64,000 nucleotides of DNA from Gammaproteobacteria bacterium (GCA_022600955.1 JAHZJK010000010.1:174180-238179); one strand, 5' to 3'; shown: positions 19,061 to 28,043, counted from the stretch's first letter. Program-made: numbers and translations. The notes: a model not told the origin generated them from the letters alone.

Positions 19061-19951
19061 ATGGCTAGGTTAATTCTGAGTCTGGACAATCAAGTCCTGG
19101 CTGAATACAACATGACCAAAGAACGCTACACCATTGGTCGACTTCCGGACAACGACGTTCGGATTGATAATCCAGCTGTCAGCGGGCACCACTCGCTGAT
19201 AATCAATATCCTGAATGATTCCTTTCTTGAGGATCTCAACAGCACCAATGGCACCTACGTCAATGGCAAGTTGATCAAGAAACATGCATTGCAACATGGT
19301 GACGTGATCACAATTGGTCACCACCAGCTGCGTTTTTCCGACCAGCAGACGAATGAGACCGAGCAGGACGAGTTCGAGAAAACCATGGTTATTCCGGCTG
19401 GCCAGCAGAATGCCGATCAGTTAGCAAAAGCTGAAGCTGCCGCAGAAGAAGCGGCTGCCGCGGCTGCCGTCGAAGCCGACGCAAGCCCGTCCGACGACTA
19501 CAACGAGAAATCGGCCGCTGAAGGCGTCAAGCTGGATCCGGAAGAAGCCGCAGCGCTCGAAGATGAAACACCAAAGCCACCAGCAGCACCCGAGGCACCG
19601 AAGCCTGCGCCAGTACGCGAGAAGATTTCACACACTGAAACAGCCCACGGTATCGACCCGGCCAACGCCCCCAGCGCTTTGCCGCTCGCCAAGCTACAGG
19701 TACTGAGTGGCGCTTTTGCCGGTCGCGAACTCGAACTCACCAAAGCACTGACCACCCTGGGACGCCCCGGCGTGCAGGTCGCGGCAATCACCCGTCGTGC
19801 TGAGGGTTATTACATCGTGCACGTCGAGTCGGGTGAGGAAGGCGATTACCCGCTGGTCAATGGACAGCCGATTGGTGCCCAGGCACGTAAGCTGGAAGAC
19901 AACGACGTTGTCCAGCTGGCAGGCGTCAAGATGGGATTCTTCGCCGCGTAG
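19061..19951 (+). CDS. Protein with two FHA domains (phosphothreonine reader)
   Basis: A 296-residue cytoplasmic protein. The N-terminal FHA domain (about 20-92) has the binding-loop residues YTIGRLPDNDVRIDNPAVSGHH and LNSTNGTYVNG. A threonine in DEFEKTMVI (Thr108) sits just after it, as in FHA proteins that are phosphorylated by their kinase. An alanine/glutamate/proline-rich linker (about 115-200) leads to a second, more divergent FHA-like domain (about 207-296, LTTLGRPGVQV...VNGQPIG) that lacks an obvious SxxH loop. It is likely the output or scaffold of the kinase-phosphatase pair upstream. Confidence 0.88.
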   Translation: MARLILSLDNQVLAEYNMTKERYTIGRLPDNDVRIDNPAVSGHHSLIINILNDSFLEDLNSTNGTYVNGKLIKKHALQHGDVITIGHHQLRFSDQQTNETEQDEFEKTMVIPAGQQNADQLAKAEAAAEEAAAAAAVEADASPSDDYNEKSAAEGVKLDPEEAAALEDETPKPPAAPEAPKPAPVREKISHTETAHGIDPANAPSALPLAKLQVLSGAFAGRELELTKALTTLGRPGVQVAAITRRAEGYYIVHVESGEEGDYPLVNGQPIGAQARKLEDNDVVQLAGVKMGFFAA

Positions 19952-19971
19952 TATCGCGTCCAGGGACTTTT

Positions 19972-21060
19972 CTACAGCACGATCTCGCTTGCTTCGCGGT
20001 TCATAACGCCGCACAGCAACTCGTATGGAATCGCGTCGGCCCACGGCGCGACCTCCTCCACAGCCAGACCATCGCCCCACAGCGTGGCGATATCGCCGAC
20101 CTGGTCTGTGGCACCGGGACCGAGGTCGACAGCAATCATGTCCATTGAAACGTTACCAATCACCGGAACGCGACGGCCATTCAGCAAGACCGGCGTACCA
20201 CTGCGGAAGTGGCGCGAATAACCGTCACCGTAGCCCGCCGACAAAATCCCCATGCGCGTCCCTGCAGCAGCGACATATGCACCCTTGTAGCCAACCCTGG
20301 CGCCTGCGGCGAGAGCCTTGTTCGCTATCAGGCGTGCTTCAAATTGCATTACAGGCTGCAGACCCAGCTCCGCTGCAGTCTTGTCCGCAAACGGGGATAT
20401 GCCGAACAGGGCGATTCCTGGTCGAATCCAGTTTGCCGCATTGCCAACACTGACAACTTGTTTCCAGGCTAATGCAGCGGGTGTGTTGGCGATGCTAACA
20501 TCACCAGCAAAGCCACTACAGACGCGTTCAAACGACTCTATTTGCTGCGCCGTCGTCGAATTATCCAGCTCGTCAGCACTCGCAAGATGTGTCATCAGCC
20601 GTATCTCTCCAACAGATGCCATCGAACCCAGGCGTGCCAGCAAATCGGCAGCGTCTTGCGGCGCGAACCCCAGGCGATTCATGCCCGTGTCAAACTTCAG
20701 CCAGACCGGCAGCGCACCCTGGTCACAATTGAGCAGCAGCTCGACCTGTTCCGGGCAATGCACAACTGGCTCCAGATTCCACTGCAGCGCCGCTGCGAGT
20801 TCTGATTCGTTGAGTACACCGGCCAGCAATACAATGCGTGTGGTAATACCGTTTTCACGCAGTTTGACTGCCTCCGGTACCCGGGCGACCGCAAACGCAT
20901 CGACGTCCACGAGGCTTTGAGCCACAGCGACCATGCCATGCCCATAGGCATTGGCCTTGATCACAGCCATTATTTTCGAGTCTGGCGCGAATGATTTGAT
21001 GACGTTGAAATTGTGTCTGAGCGCAGCGAGCCGGATCAGGGCTCGTGCTCCGAAACTCAC
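19972..21060 (-). CDS. alr: Alanine racemase
   Basis: A 362-residue PLP enzyme that makes D-alanine for peptidoglycan. The PLP lysine lies in MAVIKANAYGHGM (about residue 34). The family stretches KFDTGMNRLGF, ILSAGYGDGYSRHF and VSMDMIAVDL are present, the last holding the second-subunit active-site region. Its start overlaps the dnaB stop by four bases, giving the common gammaproteobacterial dnaB-alr order. Confidence 0.97.
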   Translation of the reverse strand: MSFGARALIRLAALRHNFNVIKSFAPDSKIMAVIKANAYGHGMVAVAQSLVDVDAFAVARVPEAVKLRENGITTRIVLLAGVLNESELAAALQWNLEPVVHCPEQVELLLNCDQGALPVWLKFDTGMNRLGFAPQDAADLLARLGSMASVGEIRLMTHLASADELDNSTTAQQIESFERVCSGFAGDVSIANTPAALAWKQVVSVGNAANWIRPGIALFGISPFADKTAAELGLQPVMQFEARLIANKALAAGARVGYKGAYVAAAGTRMGILSAGYGDGYSRHFRSGTPVLLNGRRVPVIGNVSMDMIAVDLGPGATDQVGDIATLWGDGLAVEEVAPWADAIPYELLCGVMNREASEIVL

Positions 21061-22463
21061 TGATAACCCTCGTCGGGGAAGTCGCCGTAATTATCCGGCA
21101 CCCAGTTTTCGAATTTCGTATAGCGGCCGACAAAGGTCAGCGGGAAATCGCCAATCGGGCCGTTTCTTTGCTTGGCAATCGCAATATCTGCAATCCCCTT
21201 GCGAGGCGTGTCCTGATTGTAGACCTCCTCGCGGTAGATGAAGAGAATCAGGTCGGCATCCTGCTCGATCGCGCCCGACTCGCGAAGATCCGACATGACA
21301 GGACGCTTGTCCGTGCGCTGCTCAACGCTACGGTTGAGCTGCGACAACGCGATCACGGGGCATTCCATTTCCTTTGCAAGCGCCTTAAGACCGCGGGATA
21401 TCTCGGAAATCTCCGTAGCACGGTTTTCTGTACTGCCGTGTACCTGCATCAGCTGCAGGTAATCGACGACGATCAGGCCGAGACCGTGTTCTCGTTGCAG
21501 CCGCCGCGCCCGTGCACGTAACTCACTCGGTGCGAGGCCCGGTGAATCGTCGATAAAGATCGGCGCCTCTGACATCAGCTGTACCGCAGTGTTGATTCGA
21601 GACCAGTCCTCGTCCGGGAAATTGCCGGTACGAAGATGGGTCTGGTCGACTCTGCCCAACGACGAAATCATGCGAAATGCCAGTTGCTGAGCCGGCATTT
21701 CCATCGAAAAAATTGCTGTGGGCACTTTGGAACCGATGGCCGCATTTTCAGCCATATTGATCGCGAGCGTGGTTTTACCCATCGATGGTCGCCCGGCAAC
21801 AATAACGAGGTCGCCCGGCTGCAAACCCGCGGTCATCTTGTCGAACTCGTTGAAGCCCGTCGAAATGCCGGTGATATCGCCATCTGACTGGTGCAACAGA
21901 TCAATACGATCTACCGCGTCGGGGAGTATCTGCTTAAGAGATTGAAAGCCCTTCTTGCCGCGCGAGCCTTTCTCGGCAATCTCAAACACCATGCGCTCGG
22001 CGTCGTCGAGCACTTCGGCTGCAGTGCGGCCGTCATTGGTAAATGCGCTTCCGGCAATCTCATTGCCAGCGTGTATCAGATCTCTGAGTGTGGAGCGTTC
22101 ACGAATGATCTTCGCGTATGCGCGGGCATTGGCTGCGCCAGCAGTCTCATTTGCGAGCGTCGCCAGGTACTCGAGGCCACCGCAATCGCTTAGTTCGCCG
22201 CGTGAGTCAAGGTGCTCGGAAACAGTTACGACGTCACAGGGACTGCCACTCTCCACGAGATTGGCAATCGCGGCGAAAATCAGGGCGTGGTCTTTGCGAT
22301 AGAAATCATCGCCTTGAAGAATATCCGCGACCTTGTCCCATGCCTGAGCATCAAGCATCAGACCGCCGATCAGAGACTGTTCGGCCTCCGTGGAGCTAGG
22401 CGGGAGCTTGAGGCGCTGTTCAGCACCCCCGTCCATCATGCCATCGTCCACAGCTCGGACCAT
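21057..22463 (-). CDS. dnaB: Replicative DNA helicase DnaB
   Basis: Hexameric 5'-3' helicase of the replication fork. The N-terminal domain begins LKLPPSSTEAEQSLIGGLML; the C-terminal RecA-like domain has Walker A AGRPSMGKTTLAINMAENA, then DYLQLMQV, SRGLKALAKEMECPVIALSQLNR and DLRESGAIEQDADLILFIYR. The start is uncertain. The frame is open to a GTG at 22508. I choose the ATG at 22463, because a GAAGGG lies nine bases upstream and the distance to the PPSS motif then matches E. coli DnaB; 22439 is a further option. It is downstream of rplI and overlaps alr. Confidence 0.95.
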   Translation of the reverse strand: MVRAVDDGMMDGGAEQRLKLPPSSTEAEQSLIGGLMLDAQAWDKVADILQGDDFYRKDHALIFAAIANLVESGSPCDVVTVSEHLDSRGELSDCGGLEYLATLANETAGAANARAYAKIIRERSTLRDLIHAGNEIAGSAFTNDGRTAAEVLDDAERMVFEIAEKGSRGKKGFQSLKQILPDAVDRIDLLHQSDGDITGISTGFNEFDKMTAGLQPGDLVIVAGRPSMGKTTLAINMAENAAIGSKVPTAIFSMEMPAQQLAFRMISSLGRVDQTHLRTGNFPDEDWSRINTAVQLMSEAPIFIDDSPGLAPSELRARARRLQREHGLGLIVVDYLQLMQVHGSTENRATEISEISRGLKALAKEMECPVIALSQLNRSVEQRTDKRPVMSDLRESGAIEQDADLILFIYREEVYNQDTPRKGIADIAIAKQRNGPIGDFPLTFVGRYTKFENWVPDNYGDFPDEGYQ

Positions 22464-22537
22464 TCCCCAATACCCTTCGTCAATTTCTTCCTGGCTCAAA
22501 GGTAACACAGCCGGCCAAGCGAATGGCCTGCCAGATA

Positions 22538-22987
22538 TTACTCAGCCGCGACTACTTTAACCGTCACTTCTGCGTTCACATCGGCGTGCAAATGAACGCC
22601 AACCTGGAAGTCACCCAGTTGGTGAATCGGTCCGTCCGGCATGCGAACTTCCGAACGCTCAACTTCGACCTGCACAGCAGCGAAAGCCTCGGCGATATCG
22701 ATCGGGCCGACAGAACCGAACAGCTTGTCTTCACTACCCGCATTTGCAGAGATGACCAGCTCAAGGCCGTTGATTGCGGCCGCACGGGTTTTCGCTTTCG
22801 CGACCTCTGCCGCTGCAGCTTTCTCAAGCTCGGCGCGTCGAACTTCAATCTGTTTAATGTTCTCCGGAGTCGCCAGAGCAGCCTTGCCCTGTGGCAACAG
22901 GAAATTACGGCCAAACCCCGCTTTTACCTTCACGAGATCGCCTATACCACCCAGATTTTCGACGTTTTCCAACAATATGACGTTCAT
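22538..22987 (-). CDS. rplI: 50S ribosomal protein L9 (bL9)
   Basis: A 149-residue L9 of normal length: N-terminal domain MNVILLENVENLGGIGDLVKVKAGFGRNFLLPQGKA, a long connecting helix, and C-terminal domain GSEDKLFGSVGPIDIAEAF (second half less conserved, as usual). It lies 12 bases after the DUF2232 membrane gene in the rpsF-rpsR-DUF2232-rplI-dnaB-alr run. Confidence 0.97.
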   Translation of the reverse strand: MNVILLENVENLGGIGDLVKVKAGFGRNFLLPQGKAALATPENIKQIEVRRAELEKAAAAEVAKAKTRAAAINGLELVISANAGSEDKLFGSVGPIDIAEAFAAVQVEVERSEVRMPDGPIHQLGDFQVGVHLHADVNAEVTVKVVAAE

Positions 22988-22999
22988 GTTTTAGAACCT

Positions 23000-23866
23000 T
23001 TACGTTTTTATCAATCGACGCCGGAAATCAAACCAGGCATCGGTATAACCAATCAGTGCCAGCACCATTACCAGCAAAACCTGCAGTATCGGCAGCAATA
23101 TATACACCGACACCAATGCTGCCAGCGGCAGAATGCCAGCGCCGCGCAACCAGTGCACCAACGCCAGGCCCTGCAGCATGAACATTACAAACAACGTGAA
23201 TGCAATGTTCTGCAGCCAGGACGCGTCACTCACAAACGCCAGCAAAGATACCAGCGCCATCGTGAGCGCAATGACACGCCCATAACTAAAATCCTGAAAG
23301 CGACCAAATGCGCCGCTTTCGTCGGGCAATGACCGATACAGGCCATACCCCAGCAACAATCCCGCGATGTAGAGCAACCAGAACGACAATGTTGCTGACA
23401 TTGTCATGATGTCCGGAGACAACATCTCTGTATCGAGCTCCAGGCCATTCTGGCGAATCATGTCGGCCATGGCCGCCACTATCGGTTCCCAAAATGCCGC
23501 GGCATCGGTGACGACGAGCATGAAGCCGATCATCGCTGCCATCGCCACAATCACCGACACCTGTATTACCAGTGTCAACGAACGCAGCGTTACCAGCATT
23601 ACTGCCAGCAACAATACCGGAATCCAGGTCCCGGCCATCAGCGCCAGTATCGACGACGCTGATACACCCACAATTTGCGACGTGAGCAGAATCGCTGCGG
23701 CAGCAATCAATGCTTCGATTACCGCCTGCCTCGTACCATGCGCTAAAACCAGCAGCACCATAATGACGCCACTGGTGAGTTGTGGCGCCGGAAGCAAGAG
23801 TGTGGCAGCCAGCCCTATAACCGCGTTCTGCGGTTTGGCGACCAGCCACGCGGCTATCGCCGACAC
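23000..23866 (-). CDS. DUF2232/YybS-like integral membrane protein
   Basis: A 288-residue protein with about eight predicted membrane helices and no catalytic motif that I recognise. The position between rpsR and rplI, and the C-terminal half (YGRVIALTMALVSLLAF, NIAFTLFVMFMLQGLALVHWL), fit the DUF2232 family, which occupies this place in several proteobacteria. Function is unknown. The start is GTG at 23866, 21 bases after the rpsR stop. Confidence 0.75.
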   Translation of the reverse strand: MSAIAAWLVAKPQNAVIGLAATLLLPAPQLTSGVIMVLLVLAHGTRQAVIEALIAAAAILLTSQIVGVSASSILALMAGTWIPVLLLAVMLVTLRSLTLVIQVSVIVAMAAMIGFMLVVTDAAAFWEPIVAAMADMIRQNGLELDTEMLSPDIMTMSATLSFWLLYIAGLLLGYGLYRSLPDESGAFGRFQDFSYGRVIALTMALVSLLAFVSDASWLQNIAFTLFVMFMLQGLALVHWLRGAGILPLAALVSVYILLPILQVLLVMVLALIGYTDAWFDFRRRLIKT

Positions 23867-23887
23867 AACGCTTTACTCCAACGTCGC

Positions 23888-24112
23888 CTAATGGCGATCG
23901 GTGTACGGCAACAAAGCCAGAAAACGAGCCCGCTTTACTGCTGATGCCAGCTGGCGCTGGTAGTGTGCCTTAGTGCCCGTAATACGACTCGGGACGATTT
24001 TGCCTGTCTCTGTGACATACGCTTTCAGCAGGTTGAGATCCTTGTAATCGATCTCTTTGATGCCTTCGGCAGTGAAACGGCAATACTTACGTCTACGTGA
24101 ATAACGACTCAT
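23888..24112 (-). CDS. rpsR: 30S ribosomal protein S18 (bS18)
   Basis: A 74-residue S18 with the conserved [21 protein letters not shown] and the C-terminal [20 protein letters not shown]. It forms a heterodimer with S6, whose gene lies 11 bases upstream. Both contact 16S rRNA in the platform of the small subunit. Confidence 0.98.
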   Translation of the reverse strand: MSRYSRRRKYCRFTAEGIKEIDYKDLNLLKAYVTETGKIVPSRITGTKAHYQRQLASAVKRARFLALLPYTDRH

Positions 24113-24123
24113 AGCAACTCTCC

Positions 24124-24693
24124 TCAGGCGCTCTTAACTTCAGCTTCGGGAGCTGCGTCATCAGCCGCATCGGCATCTGCCGCTGCTGGCTTTTCATCGG
24201 TGGCTGCGACCGGTGCTGCTTCGGTCGCTTCGGCCTTGGCTTCGGCAGGTGCCTCTTCTGCCTTGGCTTCAGCAGGTGCTTCTTCAGCCTTGCGTTCGGA
24301 ACGCATCGCCGCTTCTGCGACAGCTTTCGCCTCACGACGCTGCTGAGCTTCTTTTTCCTTGGCTTTTTCTTCGGCCACAGCGACCGCCATCGGCGATGCC
24401 TCGGTGACAGCTTCGTCGCGCGCCATAACCATATGGCGCAAGACAGCATCGTTGAACTTGAATGCCGTCTTGATCTCTTCGATAACGGAGAAATTGCACT
24501 CGATGTTCAGCAGAGCGTAATGCGCTTTGTGGATTTTGTTGATCGGGTGCGCCAGTTGACGACGTCCCCAGTCTTCGGAACGGTGCACTGCACCGCCGGA
24601 ATCGGTCACCATGCCCTGGTACTTTTCAACCATGGCAGGAACCTGCTCGCTCTGGTCCGGATGAACCAGAAACACTATTTCGTAATGCCTCAT
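24124..24693 (-). CDS. rpsF: 30S ribosomal protein S6 (bS6) with long Ala/Glu-rich tail
   Basis: A 189-residue S6. Residues 1-100 are the canonical domain ([56 protein letters not shown]). After that comes a low-complexity tail of about 90 residues rich in Ala, Glu and Pro, with a tandem repeat of EEAPAEAKA type near residues 135-155. E. coli S6 is about 131 residues with a short acidic end. The start at 24693 is chosen because the S6 fold begins there and a GAAAGGGG lies just upstream. It is the first gene of rpsF-rpsR-DUF2232-rplI-dnaB-alr. Confidence 0.96.
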   Translation of the reverse strand: MRHYEIVFLVHPDQSEQVPAMVEKYQGMVTDSGGAVHRSEDWGRRQLAHPINKIHKAHYALLNIECNFSVIEEIKTAFKFNDAVLRHMVMARDEAVTEASPMAVAVAEEKAKEKEAQQRREAKAVAEAAMRSERKAEEAPAEAKAEEAPAEAKAEATEAAPVAATDEKPAAADADAADDAAPEAEVKSA

Positions 24694-24694
24694 T

Positions 24695-24719
24695 GTAGCC
24701 CCTTTCGGATTATAGCTAC
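24695..24719 (-). promoter_or_regulatory. Leader hairpin before rpsF, possible S6:S18 autoregulatory site
   Basis: In the transcript, GUAGC (24719-24715) pairs with GCUAC (24699-24695), enclosing a UAUAAU segment and a CCGAAAGG mini-hairpin. The structure ends one base before the rpsF ATG and contains its ribosome binding site. Leaders of rpsF in many bacteria carry an RNA motif with a CCG element bound by the S6:S18 complex. This hairpin is in the right place and has a CCG, but I could not align it to the published consensus. Confidence 0.5.
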
Positions 24720-24771
24720 CCGGCGAATCCGGTGTAGCAAGAGGTTTCCCGCTCATTGGAACGGGACGCGC

Positions 24772-24800
24772 ATCCTACCCAACCCAATCGCTGCGCGCAA
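24772..24800 (-). promoter_or_regulatory. Possible promoter of the rpsF operon
   Basis: Minus strand: TTGCGC (24800-24795), 17-base spacer, TAGGAT (24777-24772), followed by a GC-rich stretch. It lies between the rlmB stop and the rpsF leader. The boxes match consensus only at three and four of six bases, so this is a moderate call. Confidence 0.35.
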
Positions 24801-24839
24801 GCCATAAATAGCGGTTTTTCAGTGGTTTTTGGCGGACCG

Positions 24840-25589
24840 TCAAGCCCGCTGACGGACGATCTCGTACAAGCAGATTCCCGTGGCGACAGACACATTCAGG
24901 CTCGACACCACACCCTGCATGGGCAGGCTGACCAACTGATCACAGCGGCTCGTGATCCCCTGGCTAAGCCCGGTATGCTCGCGGCCCATTACCAGCACCA
25001 CGGAACCATTCAAATCGGCTTCATAAATGCTCTGATCGGCCTTGTCTGATGTTCCCAGACCCCGTACACCGTAATCAGCCAGCCAGCCGATTACCCGGCC
25101 GAGATTGGCAACGGGCACAAAAGGCAATTGTTCCGCCGCTCCAGCGGCAACCTTGCTGACGGTCGGACTCAGCCCCGCCGCACCGTGTCGGGGTACGATG
25201 ATTGCATCGACGCCAGCTGCATCAGCGGTACGCATGCAGGCGCCGAGATTGTGCGGGTCCTGCACGCCGTCAAGCGCCAGCAACAGCAGCGGCCTGCCCT
25301 CCTGCAGTTGCTCCTCAACAAATGAACGCAAACCTGACTCATCCATCACGGTACTGCGTTTGATTTCAGCGATGACGCCCTGGTGACGATCTTCACCACC
25401 AATTTGCTTAAGCCTGGCGCGATTTGCAGCCTGCACGTCAATACCTGCCTGGCGCGCAGTCTGAATAATGGCCTGAACGCGCGGGTTGGCGGTCTGGTAT
25501 TCGGCGAATATACGTCGCACTTCGGCGGACTCAGACGCCAGCAACTGCTCCACTGAGCGCAAGCCCGTTATGTATTGTGGCTTGCTCAA
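24840..25589 (-). CDS. rlmB: 23S rRNA (guanosine2251-2'-O)-methyltransferase
   Basis: A 249-residue SpoU/TrmH-family enzyme that methylates G2251 in the 23S P loop. The N-terminal substrate-binding domain starts YITGLRSVEQLLAS. The C-terminal knot domain has the three SpoU motifs: DPHNLGACMRTADAAG (motif 1), VLVMGREHTGLSQ (motif 2) and LPMQGVVSSLNVSVATG (motif 3). Its start overlaps the rnr stop by four bases, the standard rnr-rlmB pair. Confidence 0.96.
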   Translation of the reverse strand: MSKPQYITGLRSVEQLLASESAEVRRIFAEYQTANPRVQAIIQTARQAGIDVQAANRARLKQIGGEDRHQGVIAEIKRSTVMDESGLRSFVEEQLQEGRPLLLLALDGVQDPHNLGACMRTADAAGVDAIIVPRHGAAGLSPTVSKVAAGAAEQLPFVPVANLGRVIGWLADYGVRGLGTSDKADQSIYEADLNGSVVLVMGREHTGLSQGITSRCDQLVSLPMQGVVSSLNVSVATGICLYEIVRQRA

Positions 25590-27784
25590 CGTCGCTCTCG
25601 CTTGCGTCTCTGATCCACAGGCCGAAAGTCGATCTTGCGGCTGTCCATATCGACCTTGTGCACGCGAATTCGCATCGCGTCGCCCAGACTGAAGGTCTTG
25701 CCGCTGCGCTCGCCTATCAGGCGCTGTGAGCCAGAGTCAAATTTGTAGTAGTCGTTGTCGAGGCTCGTGACATGCACAAGTCCATCCGTCATGAGATCGG
25801 TGACCTGCACAAATACGCCGAAATTGGTCACGCCTGTAATGACGCCATCAAACTCCTCGCCGAGATGACCTTCCATGTACTGACACTTGAGCCAGGCCTC
25901 GACATCACGCGTTGCGTCCTCCGCGCGCTTCTCGTGTGCCGACGTGATTGAACCCAGGCGCTCCATTTCATCAGCGCCATAATTGTACTTGGCCGGCTTG
26001 CCGCCTCTGACAATATGTCGGATAGCCCTGTGGACCAACAGGTCCGGGTAGCGTCGTATAGGCGATGTGAAGTGTGCGTAAGAATCCAGAGCAAGTCCGA
26101 AATGCCCGATGTTGCTCGGCGAATACTCGGCATGCGTCAACGAACGCAACATCGTCATCGTGATCGCCGCAGAATCCGGCCTGTCCTTGATCTGCTGAAT
26201 CAGAACGTTGAACTGGCGCGGCTCAACGTGGTCTGGATGTGGCACCTTGAGTCCGAGCGACAACAAGTAAAGCCGTAGCTCGCCAAACCGGTCCGAGTCC
26301 GGTTTTGGATGCACGCGAAACAGGCCCGGTATTCTGTTTTTCTTCAGAAACCTGGCAGCCTGTACGTTCGCAGCAATCATGCATTCTTCGATCAGCCGAT
26401 GCGCATCGTTACGTGGAACCACTTCGATACGATCGATTTCGCCGTCTTTGTTGAGTTTGAACTTTGTCTGCGGCAAATCTATTTCGATCGCCCCGCGTCG
26501 GTTCCGCGCTTTCGCCATCTGTTGGTATAAAGCATGCAGTTCGCGAACCGGCCCGTGCAATGCCTTCGGTACAGCTTTATTCGAAGCGCCCGTCAGAAAG
26601 TCGTTTACCTGCGAGTACGTCAGGCGACTCTTTGAGCGCATGACGCCCTCAAAAAACTTCGAACCCGTAACCTTGCCGCCAGCGCTGATCTGCATGTCAC
26701 AGACCATGCAAAGCCGGTCAACTTTCGGGTTGAGTGAACACAGTCCATTCGAAAGAACCTCCGGCAACATCGGTACAACGCGATCGGGAAAATAGACCGA
26801 CGTACCGCGTTTAATCGCTTCCTTGTCCAGGGCGGATCCCACCTGGACGTAGTGAGCTACATCCGCAATAGCGACCAGTAGCCGCCAGCCGTTGCCTGAC
26901 TTTTCACAAAACACGGCGTCATCAAAATCGCGTGCATCAGCTCCATCGATAGTCAACAGATCAGTACTACGCAGATCTTCACGGCCACGCTTTGCCCCTG
27001 TGGTGACAGTCGTGCCGAAATGCTCTACTTCATTGTTCACAGCTTGTGGCCATTCGAACGGGATGCTGTGTGCGTGAATGGCTATGTCCGTGGCAATCCC
27101 CTTGTCATCGGGAGAGCCGATCACGGTCACGACTCGTCCGGTCGCCTGTTCGACATGCGTTGGGTAGTCGAGGATCTCTGCCACAACCATGTCGCCATGT
27201 TTTGCCTTTGCCGTCTCGTCCCTGGGAATCAGGATACGGTGCGACAGTTTCGCATTGTCAGGAACGACTATGCCGATGCCCCGTTCCTTGATGAACTGAC
27301 CCGCCACTTCGCGAACACCGCGTTCGAGCACCTCGACCAGTTCGCCTTGTACACGGCCACGGTGATCTTCACCCGAAATTCGAATGGCTACACGATCACC
27401 GTCGAATAGCGCCCGCATTTCGCGCGCCGACAAGAAGACATCATCGGGGTCACCGTCATCACGGATCACAAAACCAAAGCCGTCACGATGGCCACTTACC
27501 CTGCCCGTTACAAGGTCCAGCTTGATCGTCAGGCAAAACTCACCGCGCCGATTCTCGAGAATCTGACCGGCTCTGACCATGTCATACAGGCGCTCGACCA
27601 GCAGGGCACGCATGCGCTGCCCTTTTAGTCCATAGGCCTTCATTATCGGCTCCGCCTTGAGCGGCTTGCCGACATCCTCGAGCATCTCGAGAAGGTCGTT
27701 GGGGCTTGGAATCGGGTGCTTGTAGGGTTTTCCCTTGTGCGGATTCTTGCCTTTTGATGATTTTTTCCTGGCCTTTCTGGGCAA
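25586..27784 (-). CDS. rnr: Ribonuclease R
   Basis: A 732-residue 3'-5' exoribonuclease that degrades structured RNA. An N-terminal winged-helix part is followed by cold-shock domains, the RNB catalytic domain with metal ligands in TIDGADARDFDDAVF (about residue 275) and FTSPIRRYPDLLVHRAI, and a C-terminal S1 domain (GEEFDGVITGVTNFGVFVQV) with a basic tail. The start is TTG at 27784 with GGAG ten bases upstream; it gives a lysine-rich N-terminus, MPRKARKKSSKG. Divergent from tRNA-Leu. Confidence 0.96.
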   Translation of the reverse strand: MPRKARKKSSKGKNPHKGKPYKHPIPSPNDLLEMLEDVGKPLKAEPIMKAYGLKGQRMRALLVERLYDMVRAGQILENRRGEFCLTIKLDLVTGRVSGHRDGFGFVIRDDGDPDDVFLSAREMRALFDGDRVAIRISGEDHRGRVQGELVEVLERGVREVAGQFIKERGIGIVVPDNAKLSHRILIPRDETAKAKHGDMVVAEILDYPTHVEQATGRVVTVIGSPDDKGIATDIAIHAHSIPFEWPQAVNNEVEHFGTTVTTGAKRGREDLRSTDLLTIDGADARDFDDAVFCEKSGNGWRLLVAIADVAHYVQVGSALDKEAIKRGTSVYFPDRVVPMLPEVLSNGLCSLNPKVDRLCMVCDMQISAGGKVTGSKFFEGVMRSKSRLTYSQVNDFLTGASNKAVPKALHGPVRELHALYQQMAKARNRRGAIEIDLPQTKFKLNKDGEIDRIEVVPRNDAHRLIEECMIAANVQAARFLKKNRIPGLFRVHPKPDSDRFGELRLYLLSLGLKVPHPDHVEPRQFNVLIQQIKDRPDSAAITMTMLRSLTHAEYSPSNIGHFGLALDSYAHFTSPIRRYPDLLVHRAIRHIVRGGKPAKYNYGADEMERLGSITSAHEKRAEDATRDVEAWLKCQYMEGHLGEEFDGVITGVTNFGVFVQVTDLMTDGLVHVTSLDNDYYKFDSGSQRLIGERSGKTFSLGDAMRIRVHKVDMDSRKIDFRPVDQRRKRERR

Positions 27785-27811
27785 GTGATAAAACTCCGTT
27801 CGTTAAGATAA

Positions 27812-27841
27812 TTGACAGATTGCGCTGCGTTTGAGTAAAGT
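27812..27841 (+). promoter_or_regulatory. Promoter of tRNA-Leu
   Basis: A perfect -35 TTGACA (27812-27817), 18-base spacer and -10 TAAAGT (27836-27841, four of six). It is followed by the GC-rich discriminator GCGCCACCCG, typical of stringently controlled stable-RNA promoters. Predicted initiation is about 35 bases upstream of the mature tRNA. Confidence 0.6.
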
Positions 27842-27882
27842 GCGCCACCCGCTCAAGCTGCGATTGTACGCGGTTCGAACCT

Positions 27883-27969
27883 GCCGAGGTGGCGGAATTG
27901 GTAGACGCGCTAGCTTCAGGTGCTAGTGGCCTTATGGTCGTGGAGGTTCAAGTCCTCTTCTCGGCACCA
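27883..27969 (+). tRNA. tRNA-Leu (anticodon CAG)
   Basis: An 87-base type II tRNA with the CCA end encoded. Acceptor GCCGAGG pairs with TCTCGGC (one G-U), discriminator A. The anticodon stem CTAGC/GCTAG encloses loop TTCAGGT, anticodon CAG at 27917-27919, reading CUG. A long variable arm (TGGCCTTATGGTCGT region) and the T-loop TTCAAGT are present. Confidence 0.97.
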
Positions 27970-27974
27970 AAATC

Positions 27975-28004
27975 AAAGGGCTCCCTCTCCGGGAGCCCTT
28001 TTTT
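27975..28004 (+). terminator. Rho-independent terminator after tRNA-Leu
   Basis: An 11-bp perfect stem, AAAGGGCTCCC (27975-27985) with GGGAGCCCTTT (27991-28001), 5-base loop, followed by a T run. It lies six bases after the tRNA. Read from the other strand it could also stop transcripts of the Mpo1-like gene, which ends 40 bases away. Confidence 0.9.
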
Positions 28005-28043
28005 GTTCGAGAGCAATGAGTCCTTGCGGCTCGCCGAAGACTG

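Noticed and set aside
22523..23332. Plus-strand open frame of 269 codons
   Set aside because: It is antisense to rplI and the DUF2232 gene; composition is a mirror of those genes.
27786..27800. Possible rnr promoter in the rnr/tRNA-Leu gap
   Set aside because: No convincing pair of boxes on the minus strand.
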